Shown: positions 9,808 through 19,578, counted from the stretch's first letter. The stretch: DNA of 64,000 nt from Saprospiraceae bacterium (GCA_016717655.1 JADKFC010000011.1:1-64000), one strand, 5' to 3'. Notes: generated from the sequence alone by a model not told the origin. Translations and numbers: made by a program.

Positions 9808-10818
9808 ATGGAGTTATTAAAAACATTTTTATCGGGCTACGCCAACTACGCGGGCTACTTGTGGTATGAGATCACCCACCCCGGATGGCACAATTACCTG
9901 TACTGGCTCTTGCTGGTTTCGGCCTTCTTTTTTGGTATGGAATGGATCCATCCCTGGAGAAAGGACCAGCCCCGGTTTAGAAAAGATTTCTGGTTGGATT
10001 TCTTTTACATGTTTTTTAATTTTTTCCTCTTTTCGCTGGTTGTGTACAATGCGGCCTCCGATGTAGTGGTCAAACTTTTTAACGATGGCATCAAGGCCTT
10101 GTTTGCCTTTGATCTCCAGGCCTCCAATCCGATGCAGCACTGGCCGATGTGGGCCATCTTGGGTACCGGTTTTTTGGTGAGAGATTTTATCCAGTGGTGG
10201 GTCCACCGCCTGCTACACAGGGTATCTTTTTTATGGAATTTTCACAAAGTACACCACTCGGTGCAAGAGATGGGATTTGCGGCCCACCTGCGCTACCATT
10301 GGATGGAAAATGTAGTGTACCGATCCATTGAATACATACCCCTGGCCTTGCTGGGCATTGGCTTGCACGACTTTTTTATCATGCACATTTTTGCCCTTTC
10401 CATCGGTCACTACAACCACAGCAACATCACCGTGAGTGCCAGAACTTCGGGCGGCGTGTTGGGTCTTTTTCTGGGCATTTTAATCGCCACCGGCTCATTG
10501 GAAATCACCCTGCTGGAAGGCCAAGGTCTAATGGTCAAACTGGCAGCTTTGGTGGGTGTGACAGCCCTGGGCTATTTCTTGGTAGGTCCATTTATGAAAA
10601 AAATATTTAACAGTCCCGAAATGCACATCTGGCACCATGCGGAAGAGATACCCAAAGACATGCCCTACGGCATTAATTTTGGCATCAGCCTGGCCATTTG
10701 GGATTACATTTTTGGCACCGCCAGAATGCCCCACGATGGCCGAGACATCAAGCTGGGATTTGAGGGCATCGATCAATTTCCTCAGGACTTTGTGGCGCAA
10801 AACAAATACGGCTTGTAG
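9808..10818 (+). CDS. Sterol desaturase/fatty acid hydroxylase family membrane protein
   Basis: About 336 residues from the ATG at 9808 (a TTG two codons upstream is possible). It carries the di-iron histidine boxes of the family: HRLLH, HKVHH (followed by HSVQEMGFAAHLRYH) and HIWHH, plus several transmembrane helices, e.g. YWLLLVSAFFFGMEW and FFYMFFNFFLFSLVVYNA. Members hydroxylate or desaturate lipid acyl chains or carotenoids. The carotenoid cyclase 2 kb away makes a carotenoid or hydroxylated-lipid substrate conceivable, but the sequence does not decide this. Confidence 0.82.
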   Translation: MELLKTFLSGYANYAGYLWYEITHPGWHNYLYWLLLVSAFFFGMEWIHPWRKDQPRFRKDFWLDFFYMFFNFFLFSLVVYNAASDVVVKLFNDGIKALFAFDLQASNPMQHWPMWAILGTGFLVRDFIQWWVHRLLHRVSFLWNFHKVHHSVQEMGFAAHLRYHWMENVVYRSIEYIPLALLGIGLHDFFIMHIFALSIGHYNHSNITVSARTSGGVLGLFLGILIATGSLEITLLEGQGLMVKLAALVGVTALGYFLVGPFMKKIFNSPEMHIWHHAEEIPKDMPYGINFGISLAIWDYIFGTARMPHDGRDIKLGFEGIDQFPQDFVAQNKYGL

Positions 10819-10910
10819 GGCAAAATCACTCGATCGTGCATAAATGTCCACCTAAAGACAACAAATTGGGTCATGTTTGGGTTATTTTTGCATATCATAA
10901 AAAATACAGC

Positions 10911-11315
10911 ATGAAAAACTTCATCCTACTAGCCCTCGTTTTGACCTTTGTTGGTGCCTCTTGCAGCAAAGACAGTTTGGTACCTGATAATACCCAATTG
11001 GTGCATGTAGATAACATTACCACCTACAATCAGGAAATTGCAGCCGGTGTTTCAGTGGTGTTTTTTCATGCCACCTGGTGTACCAAATGCGCCTCACAAA
11101 GACCGGCCCTGGAAAACATGGTGGGCAAGTCAGATTTTAGTTCGGTATTTTTTGGTCAGGTAGACTATGAAAAAAACACCAACATTGTCAATCAAGCCGA
11201 TGTTTTTAGCTTTCCTACCATCCTCATTTATAAAGACGGGGTAGAAAAGGCGCGTTATGAAGGCACCGGACACAGCCAGGCTACGCTGGAAGCCAAGGTA
11301 AAAGAGCTTTTGTAA
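10911..11315 (+). CDS. Thioredoxin-like lipoprotein
   Basis: 134 residues from the ATG at 10911, which gives a lipoprotein signal MKNFILLALVLTFVGASC; upstream in-frame ATGs would spoil it. The thioredoxin fold is shown by VSVVFFHATWCTKCASQRP (CxxC active site near residue 60), VDYEKNTNIVNQADVFSFPT (cis-Pro) and a glycine-rich end. It is likely a periplasmic or outer-membrane-anchored disulfide oxidoreductase. It follows the rhodanese lipoprotein and hydroxylase on the same strand with its own -7 element, TATTTTTG at 10883-10890. Confidence 0.85.
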   Translation: MKNFILLALVLTFVGASCSKDSLVPDNTQLVHVDNITTYNQEIAAGVSVVFFHATWCTKCASQRPALENMVGKSDFSSVFFGQVDYEKNTNIVNQADVFSFPTILIYKDGVEKARYEGTGHSQATLEAKVKELL

Positions 11316-11347
11316 TAGCGATCATTTTTCATTCATAAATAAAGCTT

Positions 11348-11365
11348 AGTTATTTATAAATAACT
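11348..11365. repeat. 18-bp perfect palindrome upstream of mnmA
   Basis: AGTTATTTATAAATAACT is its own reverse complement over all 18 bases. It lies in the 113-base gap between the thioredoxin-like gene and mnmA. It could be a repressor operator, or a weak terminator for the upstream gene, though there is no T-run after it. Confidence 0.5.
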
Positions 11366-11404
11366 GATTATCAGCATAAGATCAAAAAGGCAAAACTTTT
11401 TGTG

Positions 11405-11412
11405 TAATTTTG
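11405..11412 (+). promoter_or_regulatory. -7 promoter element of mnmA
   Basis: TAATTTTG is a perfect match to the Bacteroidota -7 consensus TAnnTTTG, 17 bases before the mnmA start. I see no TTG at the usual 19-base spacing upstream, so the promoter call is moderate. Confidence 0.45.
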
Positions 11413-11428
11413 CACTTTATTTTCACAC

Positions 11429-12539
11429 ATGAGTAAGCACGGAAGAGTTTTGGTGGCCATGAGCGGAGGTATAGACAGTACTGTTGCCGCCATGTTGCTG
11501 CATGAAGAGGGGTATGAAGTAGTGGGCATCACCATGAAGACCTGGGATTATGCCAATAGTGGGGGATCCAAAAAAGAAACCGGTTGCTGTAGCTTAGATT
11601 CCATCAACGACGCCCGCGAGGTGGCCGTTCAGATGGGTTTCCATCATTTTATCATAGACATCAGAGAAGAGTTTGGCGATTACGTGATCGACAACTTTGT
11701 AGAAGAATACATGGCCGGCCGGACACCCAATCCGTGTGTGCTGTGCAATACCCACATCAAGTGGAGTGCCCTGCTCAAAAGAGCCGATGCCATGGATTGT
11801 GAATTCATAGCTACCGGTCACTATGCCGTGATCAAGGAGCTCGAAGGCAGGCGGTACATATCAAAGGGAAAAGACGAACGCAAGGACCAGTCGTACGTGC
11901 TGTGGGGCCTATCGCAGGAGTGTTTGGAGAGAAGCCGCTTCCCGCTGGGTGGTTTTTCAAAAGATGAAATCCGCAAGATGGCTTTGATCGTGGCTACGAA
12001 GAGTTGTCGAAAAAAGCGGAGAGTTATGAGATCTGTTTTGTGCCCGACAATGACTACCGCGGCTTTTTAAAAGAAGAGTAGATGGCCTGGAACAAAAGGT
12101 GGCAGGCGGCACCTTTATCGATGTACAGGGCAAGGTATTGGGTAGCCACGAGGGCTATCCGTTTTACACCATTGGCCAGCGCAAGGGCCTGGGTACCGCC
12201 TTTGGCAAGCCCATGTATGTTACGGCCATAATGCCTGAGACCAATACCGTAGTTTTGGGAGAGATCGAAGATCTGATGCGCAACGGAATGACCGTAAGAG
12301 GGATCAATGCCATGAAATACGCTACCCTACCCGAGGGCTTAGAAGTAGTGACCCAGGTAAGATACAATGACAAAGGCACAATGAGCGTTATACACCCGTT
12401 GGAAAACGATCAACTGCAGGTAGAGTTTTATGCTGATGTAAAAGGCATTGCTCCCGGTCAGTCTGCCGTTTTTTACGAGGGCGACGATGTGGTAGGTGGC
12501 GGCATCATCCACAGCAGTCTGCAATTGTCTAATCATTGA
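11429..12539 (+). CDS. mnmA: tRNA-specific 2-thiouridylase MnmA (two apparent sequence errors)
   Basis: Puts the 2-thio group on U34 of tRNA Lys, Glu and Gln. The PP-loop MSGGIDSTVAAMLL starts at residue 11, the nucleophile motif is NPCVLCN and the second catalytic region is SYEICFVPDNDY. As written the frame breaks twice: near 11990 (one extra G in TTGATCG restores ALDRGYEELSKKAESYEIC) and near 12072 (one extra A in the AAAA before GAAGAG restores FLKRRVDGLEQKVAGG). The repaired product is about 370 residues, normal for the family. Because mnmA is nearly always conserved and both repairs are one-base run-length changes, I treat the gene as intact in the organism. Confidence 0.9.
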
Positions 12540-12554
12540 AAACTACAAAGCCAG

Positions 12555-13297
12555 ATGAAGATTCAACTTTATTTCTACCTAACTTTTATCAGCCTGCTAA
12601 GTTTGAGTGCCTGTCAGCCGGAAAGTATACCTGCTGATGATTTGGATTTGGGCACAGCTTTTACCCCGTTGAAACCGGAAAGTATATAGAATATGCTTAC
12701 GACAGTCTTGTGTACGACGATGGGGGATCCAGCAAGTACAGCAGCAGTGGTTTTATCAAAGAACAAATAGACAGTCTGTTGGAAGAAACGGCCTATGAAA
12801 AAGAATACCGCCTGATCAAGTACTGGCGCAAACAAAACACCGATCCCTGGCTGCTCACCGATGTTGAAACCATTCACCAGAGCAAGGCTGAAATCATCCG
12901 ATCTGAAGAAAACCTGCCCTTTATCCGCCTGGTTTTTCCCAATAGCCAAAATACGCGATGGAATGGCAACGCCCTCTTTGATGAAAACATCATTGTAAAA
13001 GTTTCGGGAGAGCCCATGAAGATGTATCAGGGCTGGGAGTATAAGGTCGTAAAAAAGAATTACACGGCCACGATAGGTCAATTTGAATTGGATTCACTGC
13101 TGGAAATAGAGGAAGTGTTTGATGACAGTTCCATTTTTTCATTGAGATCGGTAAATCAGGTGTATGCCAAAGGCATTGGGCCGGTGTACAGAGAAATGAA
13201 AATCTACGATTCCCAAAGACCGATCGCCGGCAAGCCCTGGGAGGATTATGCCGAAAAAGGATTTTATTTAAAACAAACCATGGTAGCCCACAATTGA
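12555..13297 (+). CDS. Hypothetical lipoprotein between mnmA and rimM (one frameshift)
   Basis: The ATG at 12555 gives a lipoprotein signal MKIQLYFYLTFISLLSLSAC. The frame appears to stop near 12688, but one extra T in the TTTT near 12660 continues it as FYPVETGKYIEYAYDSLVYD into the long downstream frame that ends KQTMVAHN. The result is about 247 residues with no domain I recognise. The part GKYIEYAYDS and the final VYAKGIGPVYREM resemble a conserved Bacteroidota lipoprotein type often found near translation genes. The stop TGA overlaps the rimM start (TGATG), implying translational coupling. Confidence 0.6.
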
Positions 13298-13809
13298 TGG
13301 AAAGGCCGCAATACGTAGAAGTGGGAAAGGTGATGAAACCCTTTGGCAATCAGGGCCAGGTCCTGTTGGGCATCCATGATACCTTTGCAGATCTGATACC
13401 CGAAACGGGTTATGTATATCTGTATGTAGATGGCAGCTATCTGCCTTTTTTTATTACCAGCTGGGAAGGTGACAGCGATGTTTTGGTAAAACTGGAAGAA
13501 GTGGATAATCCTGAATCCGCTTCCCGCCTGTCTGGTAAAACCCTGTACCTGAATCAGGATGAAATTCCCGAAGAATTGATGGACAGTCCCGAAACATGGG
13601 GCGACCTCGTAGGGTTTACAGCTTATAATGAAGAGGTATTGTTGGGTCCAATTTGCGAAATACTTGACTATCCCGCGCAAAAACTGCTCAAAATTGTTTA
13701 CGACAAAAAAGAAGTGCTTGTCCCCCTGGTAGAAGACTTTATTGTAAGTATTGATACAAAAGCCCGAAAAATTGTGCTAAAAATTCACCAAGAGCTCATA
13801 AACCTCTAA
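13297..13809 (+). CDS. rimM: Ribosome maturation factor RimM
   Basis: 170 residues from the ATG at 13297, which overlaps the upstream stop. N-terminal RimM barrel (YVEVGKVMKPFGNQGQVLL, then VLVKLEEVDNPESASRLSGK) and C-terminal PRC-barrel (GDLVGFTAYNE, KEVLVPLVEDFIVSID). It assists 30S assembly by binding ribosomal protein S19. Context: third gene of an mnmA-lipoprotein-rimM run on the plus strand. Confidence 0.9.
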   Translation: MERPQYVEVGKVMKPFGNQGQVLLGIHDTFADLIPETGYVYLYVDGSYLPFFITSWEGDSDVLVKLEEVDNPESASRLSGKTLYLNQDEIPEELMDSPETWGDLVGFTAYNEEVLLGPICEILDYPAQKLLKIVYDKKEVLVPLVEDFIVSIDTKARKIVLKIHQELINL

Positions 13810-13864
13810 CCAATCCATTTCCCTGACTTAGTTTTACATCAAACTTAAACAGCACAAGATCATG

Positions 13865-13890
13865 TGTGAGAGGGAAAAAGCCCTCTCACA
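13865..13890 (+). terminator. Hairpin terminator after rimM
   Basis: A perfect 10-bp stem, TGTGAGAGGG with CCCTCTCACA, around a 6-base loop AAAAAG, 55 bases after the rimM stop and followed by a T-rich but interrupted stretch. Likely ends the mnmA-rimM transcript. Confidence 0.65.
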
Positions 13891-13937
13891 TTATGATTAT
13901 TATTAATTAGTTTTGTATTATAATCGATAACCAGACT

Positions 13938-14798
13938 TTGAAAGCGTTTCGCTTCATATTAGGCATTTTTATGCTATGTACAGCATTTCAAGCACAATCC
14001 CAAAACTTCGGAGCCGGTATTGTGCTGGGTGCCTGTCAATACAAAGGGGATCTCTCCGATAAATCAGAAACATTAACCCAGAATCTTCGCTTTGCCAAGG
14101 GCATTAGTTTTACCTATGACCTGCACCGCACCATGGATTTTTCAGCCAGCTTTATCAATACGTATATGCAGGCCTATGACAAGGATGCAGATTCACCCGA
14201 CCGGCAAAAGCGCAATCTTCATTTCAGATCGGTACTCAATGAATTAAGCCTCTGTTTTCATTTTTATCCGGTTTCGTTATTTACCAAAAAAGAACACCAG
14301 CTGAAGCCCTTTATCAAAACGGGTATCGGGGTTTTCACTTTTAATCCTAAGGCCGAATACCAGGGCGAATGGGTGCGACTGCAGCCCCTGCACACCGAAG
14401 GCCAGGGCATGCCCCTTTCCGGTTTGAATGCCTATAGTTTGGTGGATATTTCGTATCCCTTTGGTTTGGGTCTTGAATATACACCGTGGCCCTTCCTAAA
14501 AATTAGGGCAGAAATTTCACCCCGAAAAACCTATACCGATTATCTGGATGACGTAAGTGGAAATTATTACGACCTGAATGGCATCAAAAAATACTCATCG
14601 GATCTGGCCGCCCAACTCGCTTACAGGGAGGTAGAATGGAACATCGACAATCCACCAGCGGTGGCGGGCATTCAGAGGGGCAATGCTGAAAACAATGACT
14701 GGTACATCATCCACCAGCTTTCTGTGTACTACATGTTTGGGGCTAAAAAAACAGCCATTCCGGAAGCAGGTCCTCCTATTCCTGCCGGTTTGTGGTAG
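13938..14798 (+). CDS. Outer membrane beta-barrel protein (DUF6089-like)
   Basis: 286 residues. A signal peptide (MKAFRFILGIFMLCTAFQAQS) is followed by FGAGIVLGACQYKGDLSD, the start seen in DUF6089/porin-like barrels of Bacteroidota, alternating amphipathic strands (SFTYDLHRTMDFSASF, GLGLEYTPWPFLKIRAEI) and an aromatic last strand LSVYYMFG. The start codon is TTG; no ATG fits the signal. Function unknown. It converges on the lytic transglycosylase gene with a single base between stops. Confidence 0.6.
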   Translation: MKAFRFILGIFMLCTAFQAQSQNFGAGIVLGACQYKGDLSDKSETLTQNLRFAKGISFTYDLHRTMDFSASFINTYMQAYDKDADSPDRQKRNLHFRSVLNELSLCFHFYPVSLFTKKEHQLKPFIKTGIGVFTFNPKAEYQGEWVRLQPLHTEGQGMPLSGLNAYSLVDISYPFGLGLEYTPWPFLKIRAEISPRKTYTDYLDDVSGNYYDLNGIKKYSSDLAAQLAYREVEWNIDNPPAVAGIQRGNAENNDWYIIHQLSVYYMFGAKKTAIPEAGPPIPAGLW

Positions 14799-14799
14799 C

Positions 14800-15698
14800 C
14801 TATTCGGGAACGAGGATGGTATACTTTTTATCTTTTGCCGTCAACCTAGCATCAATCAACCAGGGATCATAGTATTTGAGCATACGATAGGTCAGTCCAT
14901 GTTGATGGGCCAACTCGCTCAAACTGGCTACGGGGCTGGTGATGGTTACTTCTTTGAGACCTTTAAAGGGGCATATTTCTGGTCTTCATCCACATAAAAA
15001 CCAAAGGCCTGGGGCTTGAGTAAAATTTCTTTCAATGCCACAATTCTAAACACATAACGGGAGGTTTCGTCATTGACATTGAGGTCAAAAAATGATTTTT
15101 CCGACTGTGCATCCAGCGCTTTGTTGAGATTGGCCAGTCCCATGTTGTAGGCGGCGGCGGCATTGACCCAGGAACCGGTTCTCTGGTATAGGTGTTTGAT
15201 AAACCGGGCTGCGGCTCTGGTTGATCTTTCGTAGTGAAACCGTTCTTCTACCTCGGCATTGACCTCCAGACCAAAATCGCCGGCGGTACCCTTCAAAAAC
15301 TGCCATAGACCCTTGGCCCCCGCTCCTGATGAACCGTTGGACAAGTTGCTTTCTGCTACCGCCAGGTATTTAAAATCGTCGGGCACACCTTCTTCCTTTA
15401 AAATTCTTTCGATCATGGGAAAAAACCGGGGGGCATTTTTGATGGCCAGGATGGTGCTGGTGTGGTAATAGGAGTTGACCAGCAGCTCTTTTTCCATTCT
15501 TTCGCGGGTATCGATGTTCATAGGCAGGGCCTCACCGGCAAAACTCACATCCTCTTTTAGTCGGGGTGGTCGCACCAGTTGCGGCAGTTCATTGAGCGGT
15601 GGCATGGCATCGGGTGCAGTATAAGCTATGCCAACTCCCAAAACGGCTGAGAGCAGGATGCCCGAAAACAAGCCGGTGATAAATGTGTCCTTTTTCAT
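14800..15698 (-). CDS. Membrane-associated lytic transglycosylase, MltD-like (one frameshift)
   Basis: An N-terminal membrane anchor (FITGLFSGILLSAVLGVGIAY) is followed by an SLT domain: LAVAESNLSNG carries the catalytic Glu, then GAKGLWQFLKGTAGDFGL and AAAAYNMGLANL. The written frame ends after YAPLKVSKK, but one extra C in the CCCC near 14970 gives YAPFKGLKEVTITSPVASL and continues with SELAHQHGLTYRMLKYYDPW to ILVPE at 14800, a LysM-like or peptidoglycan-contact tail. The repaired length is about 300 residues. It cleaves peptidoglycan between MurNAc and GlcNAc. Confidence 0.83.
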
Positions 15699-15790
15699 TT
15701 TTTTATAAAAATTTCGATACCCTCTGATACCACTTAAACGAAAGGTAACCTAAAAAAATGCCATATAACAGCAATTAATGGTTATTTAAC

Positions 15791-16546
15791 TCAATTGTCC
15801 ATCCATTCTTTAAAAGAGGACAGATTTTCCTGGCTCACCACGATGTCTTCCTGGAAGGTGGGATTGAGCTCAATCATCAATTTACTCTTGGCATAAGCCT
15901 TTACCCGGGCAATGGCCTGCCTGGAAGCCAGCACCTGCCGGTTTAACCTAAAAAATAGATCGGGGTCCAGGTTTTTTTCTATTTCCGAGAGCGAGGGGTC
16001 CATGACAAATTTTTGGCCTTCTTTGTTTACCAGACAGACCAACTTATTGGAAGAATAAAAATAAGCGATTTGTTCCACCGGTAAAGACAACAACTCGCTT
16101 CCTTTTTTTACCAAAAAACGCCTTTTGAATTGATTTTCTTTGGGCATGGCCAGCTGGGCTATCATTTTGGGTTGGTTGACAAAGTGCAGCTTAAGTTGTT
16201 CCAGCTTATCCAAAGCGGCATCCAGCTTGTCGAGGGTGATGGGCTTTAATAAATAATCGATGCCGTTGTGCTCAAAAGCCTGCATCCAATATTCATCGTG
16301 GGCCGTTGTAAATACCACCGGACATGGCACCTTTACCTGATCAAAAAGTTCAAAGGACAGGCCATCTGTCAGATTGATGTCCATCAATAAAATATCCGGA
16401 CTCGCATTGTTTTTCATCCAGATCACAGCTTCCTCCAGGCTGTGTAAGGTGGTCAACAGGTTGATGGTGTGTTTACTTTCGGTCAACATCAGCGCCAACT
16501 TGGCCGCAGCGGGTTTTTCATCTTCTAGGATTACACAATTGATCAT
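15791..16546 (-). CDS. LytTR-family response regulator
   Basis: 251 residues from the ATG at 16546, directly after the kinase stop (an ATG at 16555 overlapping the kinase gene is also possible). Receiver domain: VILEDEKPAAAKLALML with acidic pocket, DILLMDINLTDG with the phospho-acceptor Asp, VVFTTAHDEYWMQAF and LLKPI. C-terminal LytTR DNA-binding domain: RRFLVKKGSELLSLPVEQI, then FFRLNRQVLASRQAI. It pairs with the adjacent histidine kinase. Targets are unknown. Confidence 0.9.
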   Translation of the reverse strand: MINCVILEDEKPAAAKLALMLTESKHTINLLTTLHSLEEAVIWMKNNASPDILLMDINLTDGLSFELFDQVKVPCPVVFTTAHDEYWMQAFEHNGIDYLLKPITLDKLDAALDKLEQLKLHFVNQPKMIAQLAMPKENQFKRRFLVKKGSELLSLPVEQIAYFYSSNKLVCLVNKEGQKFVMDPSLSEIEKNLDPDLFFRLNRQVLASRQAIARVKAYAKSKLMIELNPTFQEDIVVSQENLSSFKEWMDN

Positions 16547-16548
16547 GG

Positions 16549-17607
16549 CTACCATTCTAATAAGGGCAATACTACTGAAAAAACGGATTCATTTGTATCA
16601 ATGTTGATGCCTTTGCCGGCAATTAACTGGTATCGGTTGTCCAAATTGGTCAATCCGGTTTGTGATGAGGGCACGCCTGTTTTTTTAATGACTTTGTTGT
16701 TGCTGACTTTCAGGTTTTTTTCATCCACCTCTACCGTTATTTTTAAGGGTGCGGAATCGGAGAACTCATTGTGTTTGATGGCATTTTCGACCAACTGCTG
16801 GATCGAGATGGGCGGCAAAAGACGCGAGTACCTGAGTCCCATTTTATCATTGATTTCCAACTCAACTGCCGAGCCGTGTCGGATGCGGATGAGTGAAAAG
16901 TAGGCGTTTAAAAATTGCAATTCATCGTCGAGCACCACCAGGTTGGAATTGCGTTGGTTGAGGATGTATCGGTACACCAGGGCAAGGTTGTCATTGAACT
17001 CAGAAGCCCTGGAAGGTTGTTCGTTGATGAGGTGGGAAAGTGTATTGAGCGAATTAAAAATAAAGTGCGGGTCAATCTGCGATTTCAGTGCATTCAACTC
17101 CGCTTCGGCCTTGGCTTGCTCGGTCTCGGCTCTTTTTACCCGCTCCCCTTCTGCTTCCTTTACTGTGAAGGCCGTTTCATATACATGGGCAATAAACAGC
17201 ACTGCGATGACGATGATGAGGGTGGAGGTCTGGACCTTTTGCCAATCTACTTCGCCGTGCTCGAATAAATGAAAATAGACATAGTGCAGGAGCACAGAAG
17301 CAACGATGGTAAAATTGACAATAGAAAAGATCAGAACCATGATTTTTCGGAGGGGGTGTTCAAACCAGTTAAAATAGGCCCTCAGGAAAAAGAGCAGGTA
17401 TCGATTGCCGTGCCAGATGACAAATGAAATAAAGATGTTAAATAGATAGGCCAGTTTGAGCTGGGTCAGGCTGTAGGTGCTGTGATCTACCAGGCCCACA
17501 AATGCTGCAATGGCGATGCCAAAAAAGGGAATGAGGATGAGCCTGAAACCAATGTCGTTTAAGGCGGTAACATCCCCTTTGCGCTCTATGGAAATCAGTT
17601 TGGCCAT
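16549..17607 (-). CDS. LytS/YpdA-type sensor histidine kinase
   Basis: 352 residues: about four transmembrane helices in the first 150 residues (e.g. LILIPFFGIAIAAFVGLV), a short coiled coil (VKRAETEQAKAEAEL), then the His_kinase domain with SQIDPHFIFNSLNTLSHLI (phospho-acceptor His), a long helix region and the ATPase N-box SIQQLVENAIKHNEF. The ligand is unknown; the sensor has no large extracytoplasmic domain. The response regulator gene begins within a few bases of its stop. Confidence 0.9.
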   Translation of the reverse strand: MAKLISIERKGDVTALNDIGFRLILIPFFGIAIAAFVGLVDHSTYSLTQLKLAYLFNIFISFVIWHGNRYLLFFLRAYFNWFEHPLRKIMVLIFSIVNFTIVASVLLHYVYFHLFEHGEVDWQKVQTSTLIIVIAVLFIAHVYETAFTVKEAEGERVKRAETEQAKAEAELNALKSQIDPHFIFNSLNTLSHLINEQPSRASEFNDNLALVYRYILNQRNSNLVVLDDELQFLNAYFSLIRIRHGSAVELEINDKMGLRYSRLLPPISIQQLVENAIKHNEFSDSAPLKITVEVDEKNLKVSNNKVIKKTGVPSSQTGLTNLDNRYQLIAGKGINIDTNESVFSVVLPLLEW

Positions 17608-17724
17608 AGATCAAAATTACAGAATGGTGGGTGAAAAACCTGAATTTTTAAAAATATTGCTAATTATTTAGCCGGGGTCTTGAAATTTTTAATCAAACCC
17701 AATAAATTTACATCAAATAATCAG

Positions 17725-18429
17725 ATGAACGCTTTCTTTCTCGACAGGCATAACTTTGCCCCTTTTAGTAATGAACATTGGCTCTTGTTTTCGGCCTATT
17801 CTTTTGTCGCCATCTATCTTATCTACTACTGCCAAAAGAGTGCCAACCCTCAACAATACCAACGACCACTGGTTTGGTTTTTGGGCTTCATTACCCTTTT
17901 ACAATTGGCCAAACCATTTATCAGGTTGCACTATGGCATGTTTGATATCAAAGACGATTTGCCCTTTCATTTATGCAACATGCTGCCCTTACTCATGTGG
18001 TTGGCGGTAGGGTCTGGCAGTCGGTTTTGGTTTTCGGTCTTTTCTTTTTGGATCATCATTGGCACCAGCCAATCGCTGATCACACCTACGGTTACCGAGA
18101 CCTTTCCCCATTACGAAAGCATCCGATATTGGACGGTTCATTTTGGACTCACCTTTGCTGCCTTATTTGGGTGGATTGTGTTCAAATGGCTACCTACCTA
18201 CAAGGTGGCCGGACAATCATGGCTCTTGCTCAATGGCATGGCCCTGGGCATGTATATGATCAACCTCGGCTTAGACAGCAATTATTGGTACCTGCGTGGC
18301 AAACCGACTGAAGATACCGCATTGTCGATGCTGTGGTCATGGCCTTATTACCTGTTACAATTGGAAGCAATTGCCCTACTGTCTTTTCTGGCGCTGGTAG
18401 CCATCATTAAAAAGCTGAACAAAAACTAA
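17725..18429 (+). CDS. YwaF/TIGR02206-family integral membrane protein
   Basis: About 234 residues from the ATG at 17725 (MNAFFLDRHNFAPFSNEHW); an ATG-initiated extension from 17680 is possible. Six or seven hydrophobic helices, with the family motif LPFHLCNMLPLLMWLA and a later LWSWPYYLLQLEAIALL. Function unknown in the family. It is transcribed divergently from the histidine kinase and converges on the DUF4837 lipoprotein gene. Confidence 0.72.
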   Translation: MNAFFLDRHNFAPFSNEHWLLFSAYSFVAIYLIYYCQKSANPQQYQRPLVWFLGFITLLQLAKPFIRLHYGMFDIKDDLPFHLCNMLPLLMWLAVGSGSRFWFSVFSFWIIIGTSQSLITPTVTETFPHYESIRYWTVHFGLTFAALFGWIVFKWLPTYKVAGQSWLLLNGMALGMYMINLGLDSNYWYLRGKPTEDTALSMLWSWPYYLLQLEAIALLSFLALVAIIKKLNKN

Positions 18430-19518
18430 TTACTTGCCCGCCGGTTTTGAGGCTACCAATCTGGCTGTTTTAACAATGTGGTCCAGCTGCTGCATGTAGT
18501 CTCTCTTTTCTTTGCCCGGAGCAAAAACGAAGGCATCAATCATGATGATTTCATTGGTAGCTGCATTTAAGAGGGTGTAGTTAAAAAAGGGTCCCCCCAT
18601 AAAGTCGTTTTCCATTTCCCAGATTCCCCTCAGCTCTTTGGTATAAGACGAATTGAGTTGGTAGGCATACTCATACACCGGAAGGTCCACGGCATTGGTT
18701 TTCATAAAGGATCCCTTCACACTGCCTTCGATGGATTTTGTCAATTCATCTCTCCAGGCCAACAAAGCAGCTTTGCTCAAGTCAGAAGGGCTCGTATATT
18801 TTTTACGCGCAAAGATGAGGTGTTGAGACATGCCATTAAAGTCTTTTCGATACCAGGTAAAATCTGATTTAAGCGGAGACTTTACATAATCAGCCGGTAT
18901 TTTGATGTCCAAGCCATAGTCTTTGATCAATTGTTGTTGAGCCCCTTCGTTGTTGTTTTTATGGGAATACACGTTGGCTTCCAGTTGTGCTTTGTCGTGT
19001 TCCTGGATCCTTTTTGCCACAGCCGGAAAGGTTTTGACAATAGACTGGGTCAATGTATTAAGGTCTTTTCCGAAAAGGTAAACAATCAACTGACCCTTCG
19101 CCCATTTGTCGGATCCTACTGAGCTGTAAAAGCTGGTGTCGGCCATGGCCTTGCCCTTTTTATCTGCACCGAGGTCTTCACCCACCCATTTAGAAGTAGC
19201 TGAATTGGCATCACCCAGATTGGCCAGGACAATAAAGGTTCTGAGTTGTTTTTTAAGATCATCCGCCATAATCTCTTCCGAGGTCATGTGTCTGAGATCA
19301 AAGATGGCTTCCGGCTGCGTCATCACAGGGAAGGCCGATTCATAGTAGTAGGAAAAAGTATCACCAATAAAGCTCTCCCACACATTTTTATCGCAAATTA
19401 CCACGATGTCATTCATTTTTCCAAAGGCGGGAGACTTTGGTCTATACTTTGAGCCTACTTCAGAACTGCAGGCATTCAAAAGGACAACAAAAACGATGAA
19501 ACTAATATATCTGTACAT
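18430..19518 (-). CDS. DUF4837-type lipoprotein
   Basis: 362 residues. Lipoprotein signal MYRYISFIVFVVLLNAC. The body has features of the Bacteroidota DUF4837 family: NDIVVICDKNVWESFIGDTF, a central Asp/Lys-rich helical part, FTWYRKDFNGMSQHLIFARK, and GIWEMENDFMGGPFFNY near the end. Function unknown. It ends exactly where the YwaF-like gene ends on the opposite strand. Confidence 0.7.
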   Translation of the reverse strand: MYRYISFIVFVVLLNACSSEVGSKYRPKSPAFGKMNDIVVICDKNVWESFIGDTFSYYYESAFPVMTQPEAIFDLRHMTSEEIMADDLKKQLRTFIVLANLGDANSATSKWVGEDLGADKKGKAMADTSFYSSVGSDKWAKGQLIVYLFGKDLNTLTQSIVKTFPAVAKRIQEHDKAQLEANVYSHKNNNEGAQQQLIKDYGLDIKIPADYVKSPLKSDFTWYRKDFNGMSQHLIFARKKYTSPSDLSKAALLAWRDELTKSIEGSVKGSFMKTNAVDLPVYEYAYQLNSSYTKELRGIWEMENDFMGGPFFNYTLLNAATNEIIMIDAFVFAPGKEKRDYMQQLDHIVKTARLVASKPAGK

Positions 19519-19578
19519 TATGGTTAACTTTCTATGCTAAATAGATGCGAATAACGCCAATTTGGTTGTGCCTGGACG

